From the NCBI GenBank assembly GCA_934662925.1, contig CAKUKL010000106.1, forward strand, positions 1 to 5,897: 5,897 nt of DNA. The letters are read 5' to 3'. Shown one piece after another: positions 1-5,875 of the stretch (the first letter of the stretch is position 1; each line of letters opens with the position of its first letter). The DNA comes from an uncultured Oscillospiraceae bacterium. Its GTDB lineage: Bacteria > Bacillota > Clostridia > Oscillospirales > Oscillospiraceae. The notes beneath the pieces are model-generated. The model did not search any database. It had not been told where the DNA came from and was given only the letters and a program-made list of their open reading frames with translations. The translations under genes were made by a program, and so were the position numbers.

Positions 1-622
<622 letters not shown>

Positions 623-679
623 AGCTTCTGTGTCCTTTCTATCCGTCTTGCGGGCGTAAACACCCAATTTAACTCGTAC

Positions 680-722
680 AGTATACCACATTGTATAAGG
701 AGAAAAAAGAGGAAATTGTAAA
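680..722 (-). promoter_or_regulatory. secA: Probable secA promoter region
   Basis: On the minus strand, TGGTATACT (688-680) fits an extended -10 box (TG-n-TATACT), which would place transcription start near 673 and give a leader of about 50 bases before the secA ATG. Its -35 region at 17-base spacing is only a T-run. A second, overlapping candidate is TTTACA (722-717) with TATACA (697-692), but its spacing is 19 bases. The stretch is AT-rich against a GC-rich background, as expected for a promoter. Which of the two is used cannot be decided by eye. Confidence 0.45.
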
Positions 723-725
723 TAA

Positions 726-878
726 AACGCCGCCGGGGCCTTTCGATTTTCCCACGAAACTCACAGCGCGGGGGGCCTGCGCCCTCCCCGCCCGTCTGCC
801 CTTTCCACAGATTTCCCCCGGAGTGTCCCGGCGTTTTTGTGCGGGATGGAGCAACCTTGGGATTTTGCCGTATTTTCC
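726..878. other. Divergent intergenic region, no gene seen
   Basis: This stretch lies between the secA promoter area and the -35 box of the glycine-riboswitch unit. It is GC-rich in its middle part. Open frames crossing it lack a ribosome binding site and recognisable protein sequence, and they run into the promoters or riboswitch. I saw no tRNA, clear terminator or repeat in it. Together with the leader features on either side it makes up the 611-base gap between secA and the symporter gene. Confidence 0.5.
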
Positions 879-907
879 TTGACAATGTCCGTCGCTGGCG
901 GTATAAT
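879..907 (+). promoter_or_regulatory. Consensus sigma-A/sigma-70 promoter of the glycine-riboswitch/symporter unit
   Basis: A perfect -35 box TTGACA (879-884) and a perfect -10 box TATAAT (902-907) are separated by exactly 17 bases. Transcription should start near 913-915, just before the first glycine aptamer, leaving about 320 bases of leader before the coding start at 1234. A full-consensus promoter suggests that initiation is strong and that control is exerted mainly downstream, by the RNA. Confidence 0.93.
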
Positions 908-923
908 GTCCATCACAATCAAA

Positions 924-1115
924 CAGGACAGACGAAGCGCCCAGGAAAACAGCCATTCGGCTTACCGAAGGAGTAACACTCTCAGGTGTCCCGCAGACGG
1001 GATCAGGACTGTGCGCGGATGTAACTCTGGAGAAGCTCAATGGTTTGAGTGCCGAAGGTGCAAAGCGGACGGGCCAAATAAGGCCGCCGCCAATCTCTCA
1101 GGCAAAAGGACAGAG
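924..1115 (+). promoter_or_regulatory. Tandem (two-aptamer) glycine riboswitch
   Basis: Two copies of the glycine aptamer core can be read. The first has CCGAAGGAG (965-973) followed by CTCTCAGG (979-986), with an approximate closing helix ACAG (928-931)/CTGT (1009-1012). The second has GCCGAAGGTGCAA (1051-1063) followed by CTCTCAGGCAAAAGGACAG (from 1095), closed by a perfect P1, CTCTG (1025-1029)/CAGAG (1111-1115). A short linker joins them, as in the classic gcvT-type tandem RNA. It lies just downstream of a consensus promoter and is followed by an intrinsic terminator before a glycine/alanine symporter gene, so it should set read-through according to glycine level. Established knowledge: glycine riboswitches control glycine cleavage genes (usually activated) and AGCS symporters (repression has been reported). 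Which direction applies here is not decided by the sequence alone. Outer boundaries are approximate. Confidence 0.94.
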
Positions 1116-1128
1116 GATGACGAAATTC

Positions 1129-1151
1129 CGGCGGGGGCGCGCGTCCCGCCG
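1129..1151 (+). other. GC-rich hairpin between glycine aptamer 2 and the terminator
   Basis: CGGCGGG (1129-1135) and CCCGCCG (1145-1151) form a perfect 7-bp stem with a 9-base loop. There is no U-tract directly after it, so it is not itself a convincing terminator. It lies within the expression platform of the glycine riboswitch and may be a spacer helix or a competing structure. Its 5' arm can also pair imperfectly with the GCC repeats inside aptamer 2 (1083-1091). Confidence 0.5.
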
Positions 1152-1167
1152 TACCTTCCGTTTTTCC

Positions 1168-1209
1168 CGGGCCGTGGAGCATGTTCTCCGCGGCCTGTTC
1201 TTTTTTCTT
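1168..1209 (+). terminator. Intrinsic terminator of the glycine riboswitch expression platform
   Basis: GGCCGTGGAG (1170-1179) pairs with CTCCGCGGCC (1186-1195) through 10 bp including one G-U, closing the loop CATGTT. Two further pairs are possible at the base (1168-1169 with 1196-1197). A T-rich run (1196-1209, with six consecutive T) follows at once. It lies between the aptamers and the symporter ribosome binding site, so it is a regulated leader terminator rather than an end-of-gene one. Confidence 0.88.
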
Positions 1210-1233
1210 GATCAAAGAGGAGAGGGATCTGTT

Positions 1234-2658
1234 ATGTTGGAAAATCTGGAAGCGGTATTGTTTCCCATTGTCTGCAAGATCAATGAGTACCTGTCGAACT
1301 ACATTCTCGTGTTCCTGCTGGTGGCCGTGGGCCTGTGGTACTCCGTCCGCACCCGGTTCGTGCAGGTGCGCTGCTTCGGCGAGGGCATGAAAAAGGTGTT
1401 CGGAAACCTCACCCTCCGGGGCAGGAAGCACGAGAGCGGCATGAGCTCCTTCCAGGCGCTGGCCACCGCCATCGCCGCTCAGGTGGGTACGGGCAACATC
1501 GTGGGCGCTTCCGGCGCCATCCTCACCGGCGGCCCCGGGGCCATTTTCTGGATGTGGGTCATCGCCTTCTTCGGCATGGCCACCATCTACGCTGAGGCCA
1601 CGCTGGCCGTCAAGACCCGCAAGATCGATAAGGACGGCACCATTCACGGCGGCCCCGTCTACTACATCACCACCGCGTTCAAGGGCGGCTTCGGCAAGTT
1701 CCTCGCCGGATTCTTCGCCGTGGCCATCATTCTGGCACTGGGCTTCTTCGGCTGCATGGTGCAGTCCAACTCCATCGGCTCCACCTTCCAGACCGCCTTC
1801 GGCATCCCGTCGTGGATCGTGGGCATCGTGCTGGTGGCCATCTGCGCCGTCATCTTCCTCGGCGGTGTCCAGCGGCTGGCTGCCGTCACCGAGAAGATCG
1901 TCCCCGTCATGGCGGTCATCTTCCTGCTGGGCGGCCTTGCGGTGCTCATCGCCCGCGTCACCTACATCCCCGCCACCTTCGCCATGATCTTCAAGTACGC
2001 CTTCCAGCCCCAGGCCATCATCGGCGGCGGCTTCGGCTACGCCATCAAGACCGCCGTCAGTCAGGGCGCCAAGCGGGGCCTGTTCTCCAACGAAGCCGGT
2101 ATGGGCTCCACCCCCCACGCCCACGCTCAGGCCAACGTGAAGGATCCCCACGATCAGGGCGTGGTGGCCATGATCGGCGTGTTTATCGACACCTTCGTGG
2201 TGCTCACCCTCAACGCGCTGGTCATCATCTCAACCCTGTACGCCTCCGACGGCATCCTCGCTGCCGGCGCCATCCCCGATGGCATCGGCAAAGCCAATCT
2301 GGCCCAGACCGCCTTCGGCTCCGTGTTCGGCGCCCAGATCGGCTCCGCCTTCGTGGCCGTCTGCCTGTTCTTCTTCGCCTTCTCCACGGTGCTGAGCTGG
2401 AACATGTTCGGCAAGATCAACGTCATCTACCTTTTCGGCAGAAAGCTGGGCAAAAAAGCCGCCACCGTCATCTACTCCGTCATCGCGCTGGTGTTCATCT
2501 TCCTCGGCACCCTGATGAGCAACGATCTGGTGTGGGAGCTCACCGATATGTTCAACAATCTCATGGTCATCCCCAACGCCATTGCCCTCTTCGCCCTCAC
2601 CGGCGTGGTGGTGGGCATGGTCCACAGCCGCGGCAAAGAGCCCGCGAAACTGTCCTGA
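1234..2658 (+). CDS. Sodium:alanine/glycine symporter, AGCS family
   Basis: The product is a 474-residue integral membrane protein of the alanine-or-glycine:cation symporter family (AgcS/AlsT/YrbD-like; LeuT-type fold), which takes up small amino acids with Na+ or H+. Family signatures are clear: SSFQALATAIAAQVGTGNIV (71-90), GGPGAIFWMWV (99-109), HGGPVYYI (138-145) and RGLFSNEAGMGSTPHAHA (281-298). Many hydrophobic segments span the chain, for example at about 22-36, 155-175, 192-210, 224-242, 311-335, 369-388 and 411-427. The ATG at 1234 is chosen because GAGGAG sits about 11 bases upstream; the open frame continues upstream, but only through the riboswitch and terminator. The glycine riboswitch leader makes glycine the likely main substrate (inference), with alanine the alternative. 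The gene ends normally and appears to be a single-gene unit. Length and motifs are complete for the family. Confidence 0.96.
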   Translation: MLENLEAVLFPIVCKINEYLSNYILVFLLVAVGLWYSVRTRFVQVRCFGEGMKKVFGNLTLRGRKHESGMSSFQALATAIAAQVGTGNIVGASGAILTGGPGAIFWMWVIAFFGMATIYAEATLAVKTRKIDKDGTIHGGPVYYITTAFKGGFGKFLAGFFAVAIILALGFFGCMVQSNSIGSTFQTAFGIPSWIVGIVLVAICAVIFLGGVQRLAAVTEKIVPVMAVIFLLGGLAVLIARVTYIPATFAMIFKYAFQPQAIIGGGFGYAIKTAVSQGAKRGLFSNEAGMGSTPHAHAQANVKDPHDQGVVAMIGVFIDTFVVLTLNALVIISTLYASDGILAAGAIPDGIGKANLAQTAFGSVFGAQIGSAFVAVCLFFFAFSTVLSWNMFGKINVIYLFGRKLGKKAATVIYSVIALVFIFLGTLMSNDLVWELTDMFNNLMVIPNAIALFALTGVVVGMVHSRGKEPAKLS

Positions 2659-2682
2659 GCGGATCTATTCTGACCTCGAATT

Positions 2683-2719
2683 GCCGCCGTTTCGGTGCAA
2701 ACTGCACAGGGACGGCGGC
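2683..2719 (+). other. Nested GC-rich hairpin after the symporter gene (possible weak terminator)
   Basis: GCCGCCGT (2683-2690) pairs perfectly with ACGGCGGC (2712-2719), and within its loop GTGCA (2695-2699) pairs with TGCAC (2703-2707). It begins 24 bases after the symporter stop codon. What follows is GATTTCC, without a real T-run, so it may end transcription poorly or only protect the mRNA 3' end. No better terminator was seen between the symporter and the next promoter. Confidence 0.5.
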
Positions 2720-2738
2720 GATTTCCGGCTCTTGATCC

Positions 2739-2755
2739 AAATTTCGCCGAAATTT
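2739..2755. repeat. AT-rich inverted repeat upstream of the lysine-unit promoter (operator-like)
   Basis: AAATTTCG (2739-2746) and CGAAATTT (2748-2755) form a perfect 8-base dyad around a single central C. It lies just upstream of the -35 box at 2766. A one-base loop makes an RNA hairpin less natural than a DNA binding site for a dimeric regulator, although a 7-bp stem with a GCC loop is possible. No regulator gene is in the window. The functional call is inference. Confidence 0.4.
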
Positions 2756-2765
2756 TCCAACGCCG

Positions 2766-2794
2766 TTGACAGCGGTGCAGGACGGCGCTATAAT
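2766..2794 (+). promoter_or_regulatory. Consensus sigma-A/sigma-70 promoter of the lysine-riboswitch/ABC importer operon
   Basis: TTGACA (2766-2771) and TATAAT (2789-2794) are both perfect and spaced by 17 bases, the same architecture as the symporter promoter at 879-907. Transcription should start near 2801, about 11 bases before the first base of the lysine aptamer P1 helix. Confidence 0.93.
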
Positions 2795-2811
2795 ACTTGC
2801 AAATTGAACCA

Positions 2812-2973
2812 ATGATAGAGGCGCGGTTACGAAGAGTACCCGGAGGGCAAGGACAACTGCTTCCGGCGAAAGGCGTCGCCGCCGAAGGGCGTGAGGACTG
2901 GTCCGGTCCCATGTGCCTGGGTCGACGGGAAATACCCGGCGGACTGTCACACTACCGTGTGAAGCGCTATCAT
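2812..2973 (+). promoter_or_regulatory. Lysine riboswitch (L-box) aptamer
   Basis: The region follows the L-box pattern in order. ATGATAG (2812-2818) forms P1 with CTATCAT (2967-2973), a perfect 7-bp helix. AGGCGCGG and the loop-E-like AAGAGTA (2832-2838) mark the P2 arm. GCCGAAG (2881-2887) is the conserved junction segment. The P4 region follows, and then the P5 hairpin TCACAC-TACC-GTGTGA (2947-2962), preceded by the conserved CTGTCA and followed by AGCGCTATC. Established knowledge: this RNA binds L-lysine and in Firmicutes controls lysine biosynthesis and lysine transport genes, normally repressing when lysine is present. Here it precedes an amino acid ABC importer, which points to lysine uptake. 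The switching element is readable: ATCATGG (2969-2975) overlaps P1 and is complementary to CCATGAT (3027-3033) in the terminator. Confidence 0.95.
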
Positions 2974-3024
2974 GGAGGAAACGGCTCCTTGTCCCCAACG
3001 CATTTTTCGGGGGGGAGTTTTGTT

Positions 3025-3062
3025 GACCATGATCGCATCTGCGGTTCATGGTCTTTCTTTTT
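3025..3062 (+). terminator. Intrinsic terminator of the lysine riboswitch expression platform
   Basis: GACCATGA (3025-3032) pairs perfectly with TCATGGTC (3046-3053). Inside, CGC/GCG gives a further short stem closing an ATCT loop. TTTCTTTTT (3054-3062) follows immediately. The 5' arm is the part that the antiterminator segment at 2969-2975 can capture when the aptamer P1 is open. Lysine binding should therefore favour this hairpin and stop transcription before the importer genes. Confidence 0.9.
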
Positions 3063-3111
3063 GCCTGAGGAGGTAAAAAGAGCAAAAACAAAACGAAAGA
3101 GGAGATCCAAA

Positions 3112-4056
3112 ATGAGAAGAAGAACCATCGCCCTGCTGCTGTCCGCCATGATGATGCTCGGCCTGTCCGCCTGCGGCGGGACCCAGAGCGGAAACGACGC
3201 CCAGCCCTCCCAGAACACCGGCTCCACCGTGGACATCCCCCCTGTGGAGGATCTCACCGGCGTGGACACCAGCTCCATTCCCGGCCTTGAGGACGGCGTG
3301 CTCACCGTCGGCATGGAGTGCGCCTACGCCCCCTACAACTGGACCCAGATGGACGACTCCAACGGTGCCGTCCCCATCTCCAACGTCTCCGGCGCTTACG
3401 CCAACGGCTACGACGTGATGATCGCCAAGCGCATCTGCGAGGCCTACGGCTGGGAGCTTGAGATCGTCTCCTCCGCGTGGGACTCCCTGTGCCCCGCCGT
3501 CCAGTCCGGCGCCATGGACGCCAACATCGCCGGCCAGTCCATGACCGCCGACCGTATGCAGGAGGTCGATATGGCCGGCCCCTACTACTATGCCACCATC
3601 GTCTGCGTCACCACCAAGGGCAGCCAGTACGCTGATGCCACCTCCATCGCCGACCTGGCCGGCGGCAAGTGCACCGCCCAGTCCGGCACCATCTGGTATG
3701 ACTCCTGCCTGCCCCAGATCGAGAACGCCGAACTGCTGGCCCCTGCCGACAGCGCCCCCGCCATGATCATGCAGCTCCAGACCGGCGCGGTGGACTTCAT
3801 CTGCACCGACATGCCCACCGCCATGGGCGCCGCCGCCAAGGACGACAGCCTTGTGATCCTGAACTTCTCCGGCACCGACGGCGACTTCCAGTTTGCCAGT
3901 GAGGAGGAGCGGGCCGAGAACGTGAACATCGGCATCTCTGTCCAGAAGGGCAACACCCAGCTGCGCGACGCCATCGACGCCGTCCTGTCCGCCCTCACCG
4001 AGGAGCAGTTCAACGCCCTGATGGATCAGGCGATCGCCATTCAACCCGAAGTCTAA
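3112..4056 (+). CDS. Amino acid (probably lysine) ABC importer, substrate-binding lipoprotein
   Basis: This 314-residue protein is an extracytoplasmic solute-binding protein of family 3 (SBP_bac_3). It has a lipoprotein signal peptide: RRR after Met1, a hydrophobic stretch, and the lipobox LSAC with Cys21 as the lipid anchor. A Ser/Gly/Gln-rich linker follows (22-60). The binding fold starts at GVLTVGMECAYAPYNW (62-77) and continues through NGYDVMIAKRICEAYGW (98-114), LCPAVQSGAMDANIAGQSMT (126-145) and VDMAGPYYYATIVCV (152-166), matching the family pattern. The ATG at 3112 is preceded by GAGGAG with 7-base spacing. The frame is open further upstream, but only across the riboswitch. Lysine specificity is inferred from the lysine riboswitch; a broader cationic amino acid range is possible. 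Oddities are an apparent extra loop at about residues 78-97 and seven cysteines in the mature chain besides Cys21. It is the first gene of the operon. Confidence 0.94.
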   Translation: MRRRTIALLLSAMMMLGLSACGGTQSGNDAQPSQNTGSTVDIPPVEDLTGVDTSSIPGLEDGVLTVGMECAYAPYNWTQMDDSNGAVPISNVSGAYANGYDVMIAKRICEAYGWELEIVSSAWDSLCPAVQSGAMDANIAGQSMTADRMQEVDMAGPYYYATIVCVTTKGSQYADATSIADLAGGKCTAQSGTIWYDSCLPQIENAELLAPADSAPAMIMQLQTGAVDFICTDMPTAMGAAAKDDSLVILNFSGTDGDFQFASEEERAENVNIGISVQKGNTQLRDAIDAVLSALTEEQFNALMDQAIAIQPEV

Positions 4057-4057
4057 G

Positions 4058-4181
4058 TGCGCAGGATAGGCGCATAGGGGAGCTTGGAACGAAGCGAAGG
4101 CGAGCGCAGGGCCGTGCGGCGGCCCGCAGACCAGCCTGAGTCGGAGCGAAAGCGACCCGGCCATGCGCCCAATCCGCAGCA
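4058..4181. repeat. Palindromic repeat-like intergenic element inside the ABC operon
   Basis: The gap between binding protein and permease holds about 124 bases bounded by imperfect inverted ends: TGCGCAGGATAGGCGCAT (4058-4075) and ATGCGCCCAATCCGCAGCA (4163-4181). These share GGCGCAT and GGAT blocks when one is inverted. Inside is a perfect hairpin, GGGCCG (4109-4114)/CGGCCC (4120-4125) with a 5-base loop. Two similar direct segments flank it: GGAACGAAGCGAAGGCGA (4086-4103) and GGAGCGAAAGCGACC (4143-4157). It begins right after the stop codon, has no T-run and codes for nothing recognisable. It looks like a dispersed palindromic or MITE-like element that may lower downstream expression or protect the upstream mRNA. 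That it recurs in the genome is an inference. Confidence 0.55.
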
Positions 4182-4251
4182 TGATAATGCCGAAATCCTC
4201 ACCTCAAACAACACAGGCGCTTCCCAAAATCGTCCGAAAGGAATGTGACCC

Positions 4252-5133
4252 ATGGATAAGCTCGCGAAACTATGCCATGACGTGGCGCTGCTCTGGTCCA
4301 AATACTGGCCCATGTATCTCAACGGCGTGAAAAACACTCTGATCCTCGCGCTGGTGGCCACGGTCATCGGCTTCGCCATCGGCCTGATCTGCGGCATTCT
4401 CAACACCATTCCCTACACGAAGCAGGACCCCCTGCCCAAGCGCTTTGTGCTCAAGCTCATCCGGGTGCTGGTGCGGATCTACGTGGAGGTCTTCCGCGGC
4501 ACCCCCATGGTGCTTCAGGCGGTGTTCATCTACTACGGCCTGCCCTACTTCACCGACAACGCCCTGCGGTTCGACAACATCTGGGCGGCGGCCATCCTCG
4601 TGGTGTCCATCAACACCGGCGCGTACATGGCCGAATCCGTCCGGGGCGGCATCATGTCCATCGACCCCGGCCAGACCGAGGGCGCGAAGGCGCTGGGCAT
4701 GACCCACGTGCAGACCATGATGAGCGTCATCCTGCCTCAGGCCATCCGCAACATCATCCCCCAGATCGGCAACAACTACATCATCAACGTGAAGGACACC
4801 TCCGTGATGTTCATCATCAGCTTTACCGACTTCTTCGCCGCCCACCGGTACATCGTGGGCGTCAACAACATGTACTTCCCCTCCGCCGCCATCGAGATGA
4901 TCGGTTATCTCACCATGACCCTCATCGCCTCCTTCCTGCTGCGCTGGCTGGAGAAGCGAATGGACGGCGGCGACAGCTACGAGCTGGTGCAGGACGACCA
5001 GCTGGTCATGGCCGCGGGCACTTACAACCATCCCGACCGGGGCACGCCCTTTGACGAGCGCAGCCGGGAGCTGGAGCAGAACCTCCGGGACGAGAAGTGG
5101 AACCGGAATCAGGACAGAAGGGGGGAGCGCTGA
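4252..5133 (+). CDS. Amino acid (probably lysine) ABC importer, permease subunit (HisM/GlnP type)
   Basis: This 293-residue membrane protein belongs to the polar amino acid ABC permease family, forming the channel that receives substrate from the binding lipoprotein. After [20 protein letters not shown] (22-41, first membrane segment) comes the conserved [14 protein letters not shown] (76-89). The EAA loop that contacts the ATPase follows: EGAKALGM (143-150) leading to [16 protein letters not shown] (159-174). Further hydrophobic segments lie at about 110-128, 183-196 and 212-232. An AAAGGA ribosome binding site is 9 bases before the ATG. Only one permease gene is present, so it probably acts as a homodimer. 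After [10 protein letters not shown] (231-240) there is a hydrophilic, highly charged tail of more than 50 residues; the usual family members end shortly after this point. The gene lies 195 bases after the binding protein, across the palindromic element, and one base before the ATPase start. Confidence 0.94.
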   Translation: MDKLAKLCHDVALLWSKYWPMYLNGVKNTLILALVATVIGFAIGLICGILNTIPYTKQDPLPKRFVLKLIRVLVRIYVEVFRGTPMVLQAVFIYYGLPYFTDNALRFDNIWAAAILVVSINTGAYMAESVRGGIMSIDPGQTEGAKALGMTHVQTMMSVILPQAIRNIIPQIGNNYIINVKDTSVMFIISFTDFFAAHRYIVGVNNMYFPSAAIEMIGYLTMTLIASFLLRWLEKRMDGGDSYELVQDDQLVMAAGTYNHPDRGTPFDERSRELEQNLRDEKWNRNQDRRGER

Positions 5134-5134
5134 A

Positions 5135-5875
5135 ATGAACGACGCGATCCTTGAGGTGCGCCACCTCTCCAAATCCTTCGGACGCCATGAGGTGCTCCGG
5201 GACATCGACTTCACCGTCCGCCCCGGCGACGTGACCAGCATCATCGGCGCGTCCGGCTCCGGCAAGTCCACCCTGCTGCGGTGCATCAACCTGCTGGAGA
5301 CCCCCACCGGCGGCGAGATCCTGTTCCACGGCCAGTCCGTCACCGGCCGGGGCGTCCGGGCCTCTGACTACCGGGCCAAGGTCGGCATGGTGTTCCAGTC
5401 CTTCAACCTGTTCAGCAACATGACCGTGCTGGAAAACTGTATGGTGGGTCAGGTCAAGGTGCTGAAAAAGGCCAAGGCCGCCGCCCGGGACAGCGCCCTG
5501 AAATACCTCGATCAGGTGGGCATGACCCCCTACCTCAACGCCCGGCCCCGGCAGCTGTCCGGCGGCCAGAAGCAGCGGGTGGCCATCGCCCGGGCGCTGG
5601 CCATGGAGCCGGAGGTGCTGCTCTTCGACGAGCCCACCTCCGCCCTCGACCCTGAGATGGTGGGCGAGGTGCTATCCGTCATGCGGGATCTGGCCCGGGA
5701 GGGCATGACCATGCTGGTGGTCACCCACGAGATGGCCTTCGCCCGGGACGTGTCCAGCCACGTGGTCTTTATGGCCGACGGCCTCATCTGCGAGGAGGGC
5801 GCTCCGGCGGAGCTGTTCTCCGCCCCGAAGCAGCCCCGCACCCGGGAGTTCCTCTCCCGGTTCATGGAACATTAA
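5135..5875 (+). CDS. Amino acid (probably lysine) ABC importer, ATP-binding subunit (GlnQ/HisP type)
   Basis: This 246-residue cytoplasmic ATPase powers the importer. All ABC motifs are present and intact: Walker [10 protein letters not shown] (38-46), Q-loop VFQSFNLF (86-93), signature LSGGQKQR (141-148), Walker [15 protein letters not shown] (161-174) and the H-loop [11 protein letters not shown] (195-205). The length and the TSALDPE and [10 protein letters not shown] wording match the polar amino acid uptake class. The start at 5135 is supported by GGGGGGAG ending 7 bases upstream and by tight coupling: the permease TGA (5131-5133) is separated from this ATG by one base. An upstream extension of the frame overlaps the permease and is not expected to be used. 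It appears to be the last gene of the operon. The 22 bases after the stop are GC-rich and may begin a terminator, but the window ends before this can be judged. Confidence 0.96.
   Translation: MNDAILEVRHLSKSFGRHEVLRDIDFTVRPGDVTSIIGASGSGKSTLLRCINLLETPTGGEILFHGQSVTGRGVRASDYRAKVGMVFQSFNLFSNMTVLENCMVGQVKVLKKAKAAARDSALKYLDQVGMTPYLNARPRQLSGGQKQRVAIARALAMEPEVLLFDEPTSALDPEMVGEVLSVMRDLAREGMTMLVVTHEMAFARDVSSHVVFMADGLICEEGAPAELFSAPKQPRTREFLSRFMEH

Noticed and set aside
817..837. Possible terminator near CCGG...CCGG followed by a T-run
   Set aside because: The stem is only about 4 bp and self-complementary by chance in GC-rich sequence, and no gene ends upstream of it on the plus strand.
837..1211. Small plus-strand open frame covering the promoter and glycine riboswitch
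   Set aside because: It overlaps the -35/-10 boxes and both aptamers, so most of it could not be on the transcript in a translated form, and it resembles no protein.
1045..1233. N-terminal extension of the symporter frame up to the ATG at 1045
   Set aside because: It would translate glycine aptamer 2 and the terminator, and lacks hydrophobic or family-like sequence. The ATG at 1234 has a ribosome binding site and a normal AGCS N-terminus.
1003..2151. Long minus-strand open frame (382 codons) antisense to the symporter leader and gene
   Set aside because: Its product is a low-complexity Gly/Ala/Asp/Glu/His-rich string typical of the antisense frame of a GC-rich membrane protein gene, and it overlaps the riboswitch and a motif-complete AGCS gene.
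1812..2735. Plus-strand open frame of 307 codons in another frame within the symporter gene
   Set aside because: Its translation is Arg/His/Pro/Gly-rich shadow sequence, and the overlapping frame encodes clear AGCS motifs.
2797..3111. N-terminal extension of the binding protein frame up to 2797
   Set aside because: It would translate the lysine riboswitch and its terminator and would place the lipoprotein signal peptide in the middle of the protein.
3046..4182. Minus-strand open frame of 378 codons opposite the binding protein gene
   Set aside because: Composition is Gly/Ala/Val/Asp/His-rich with no recognisable domain, and it runs through the palindromic element and the complement of the riboswitch terminator. 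It is a codon-bias shadow of the real gene.
4270..5343. Minus-strand open frame of 357 codons opposite permease and ATPase genes
   Set aside because: It overlaps two genes with complete family motifs and reads as low-complexity His/Asp/Val/Gly sequence.
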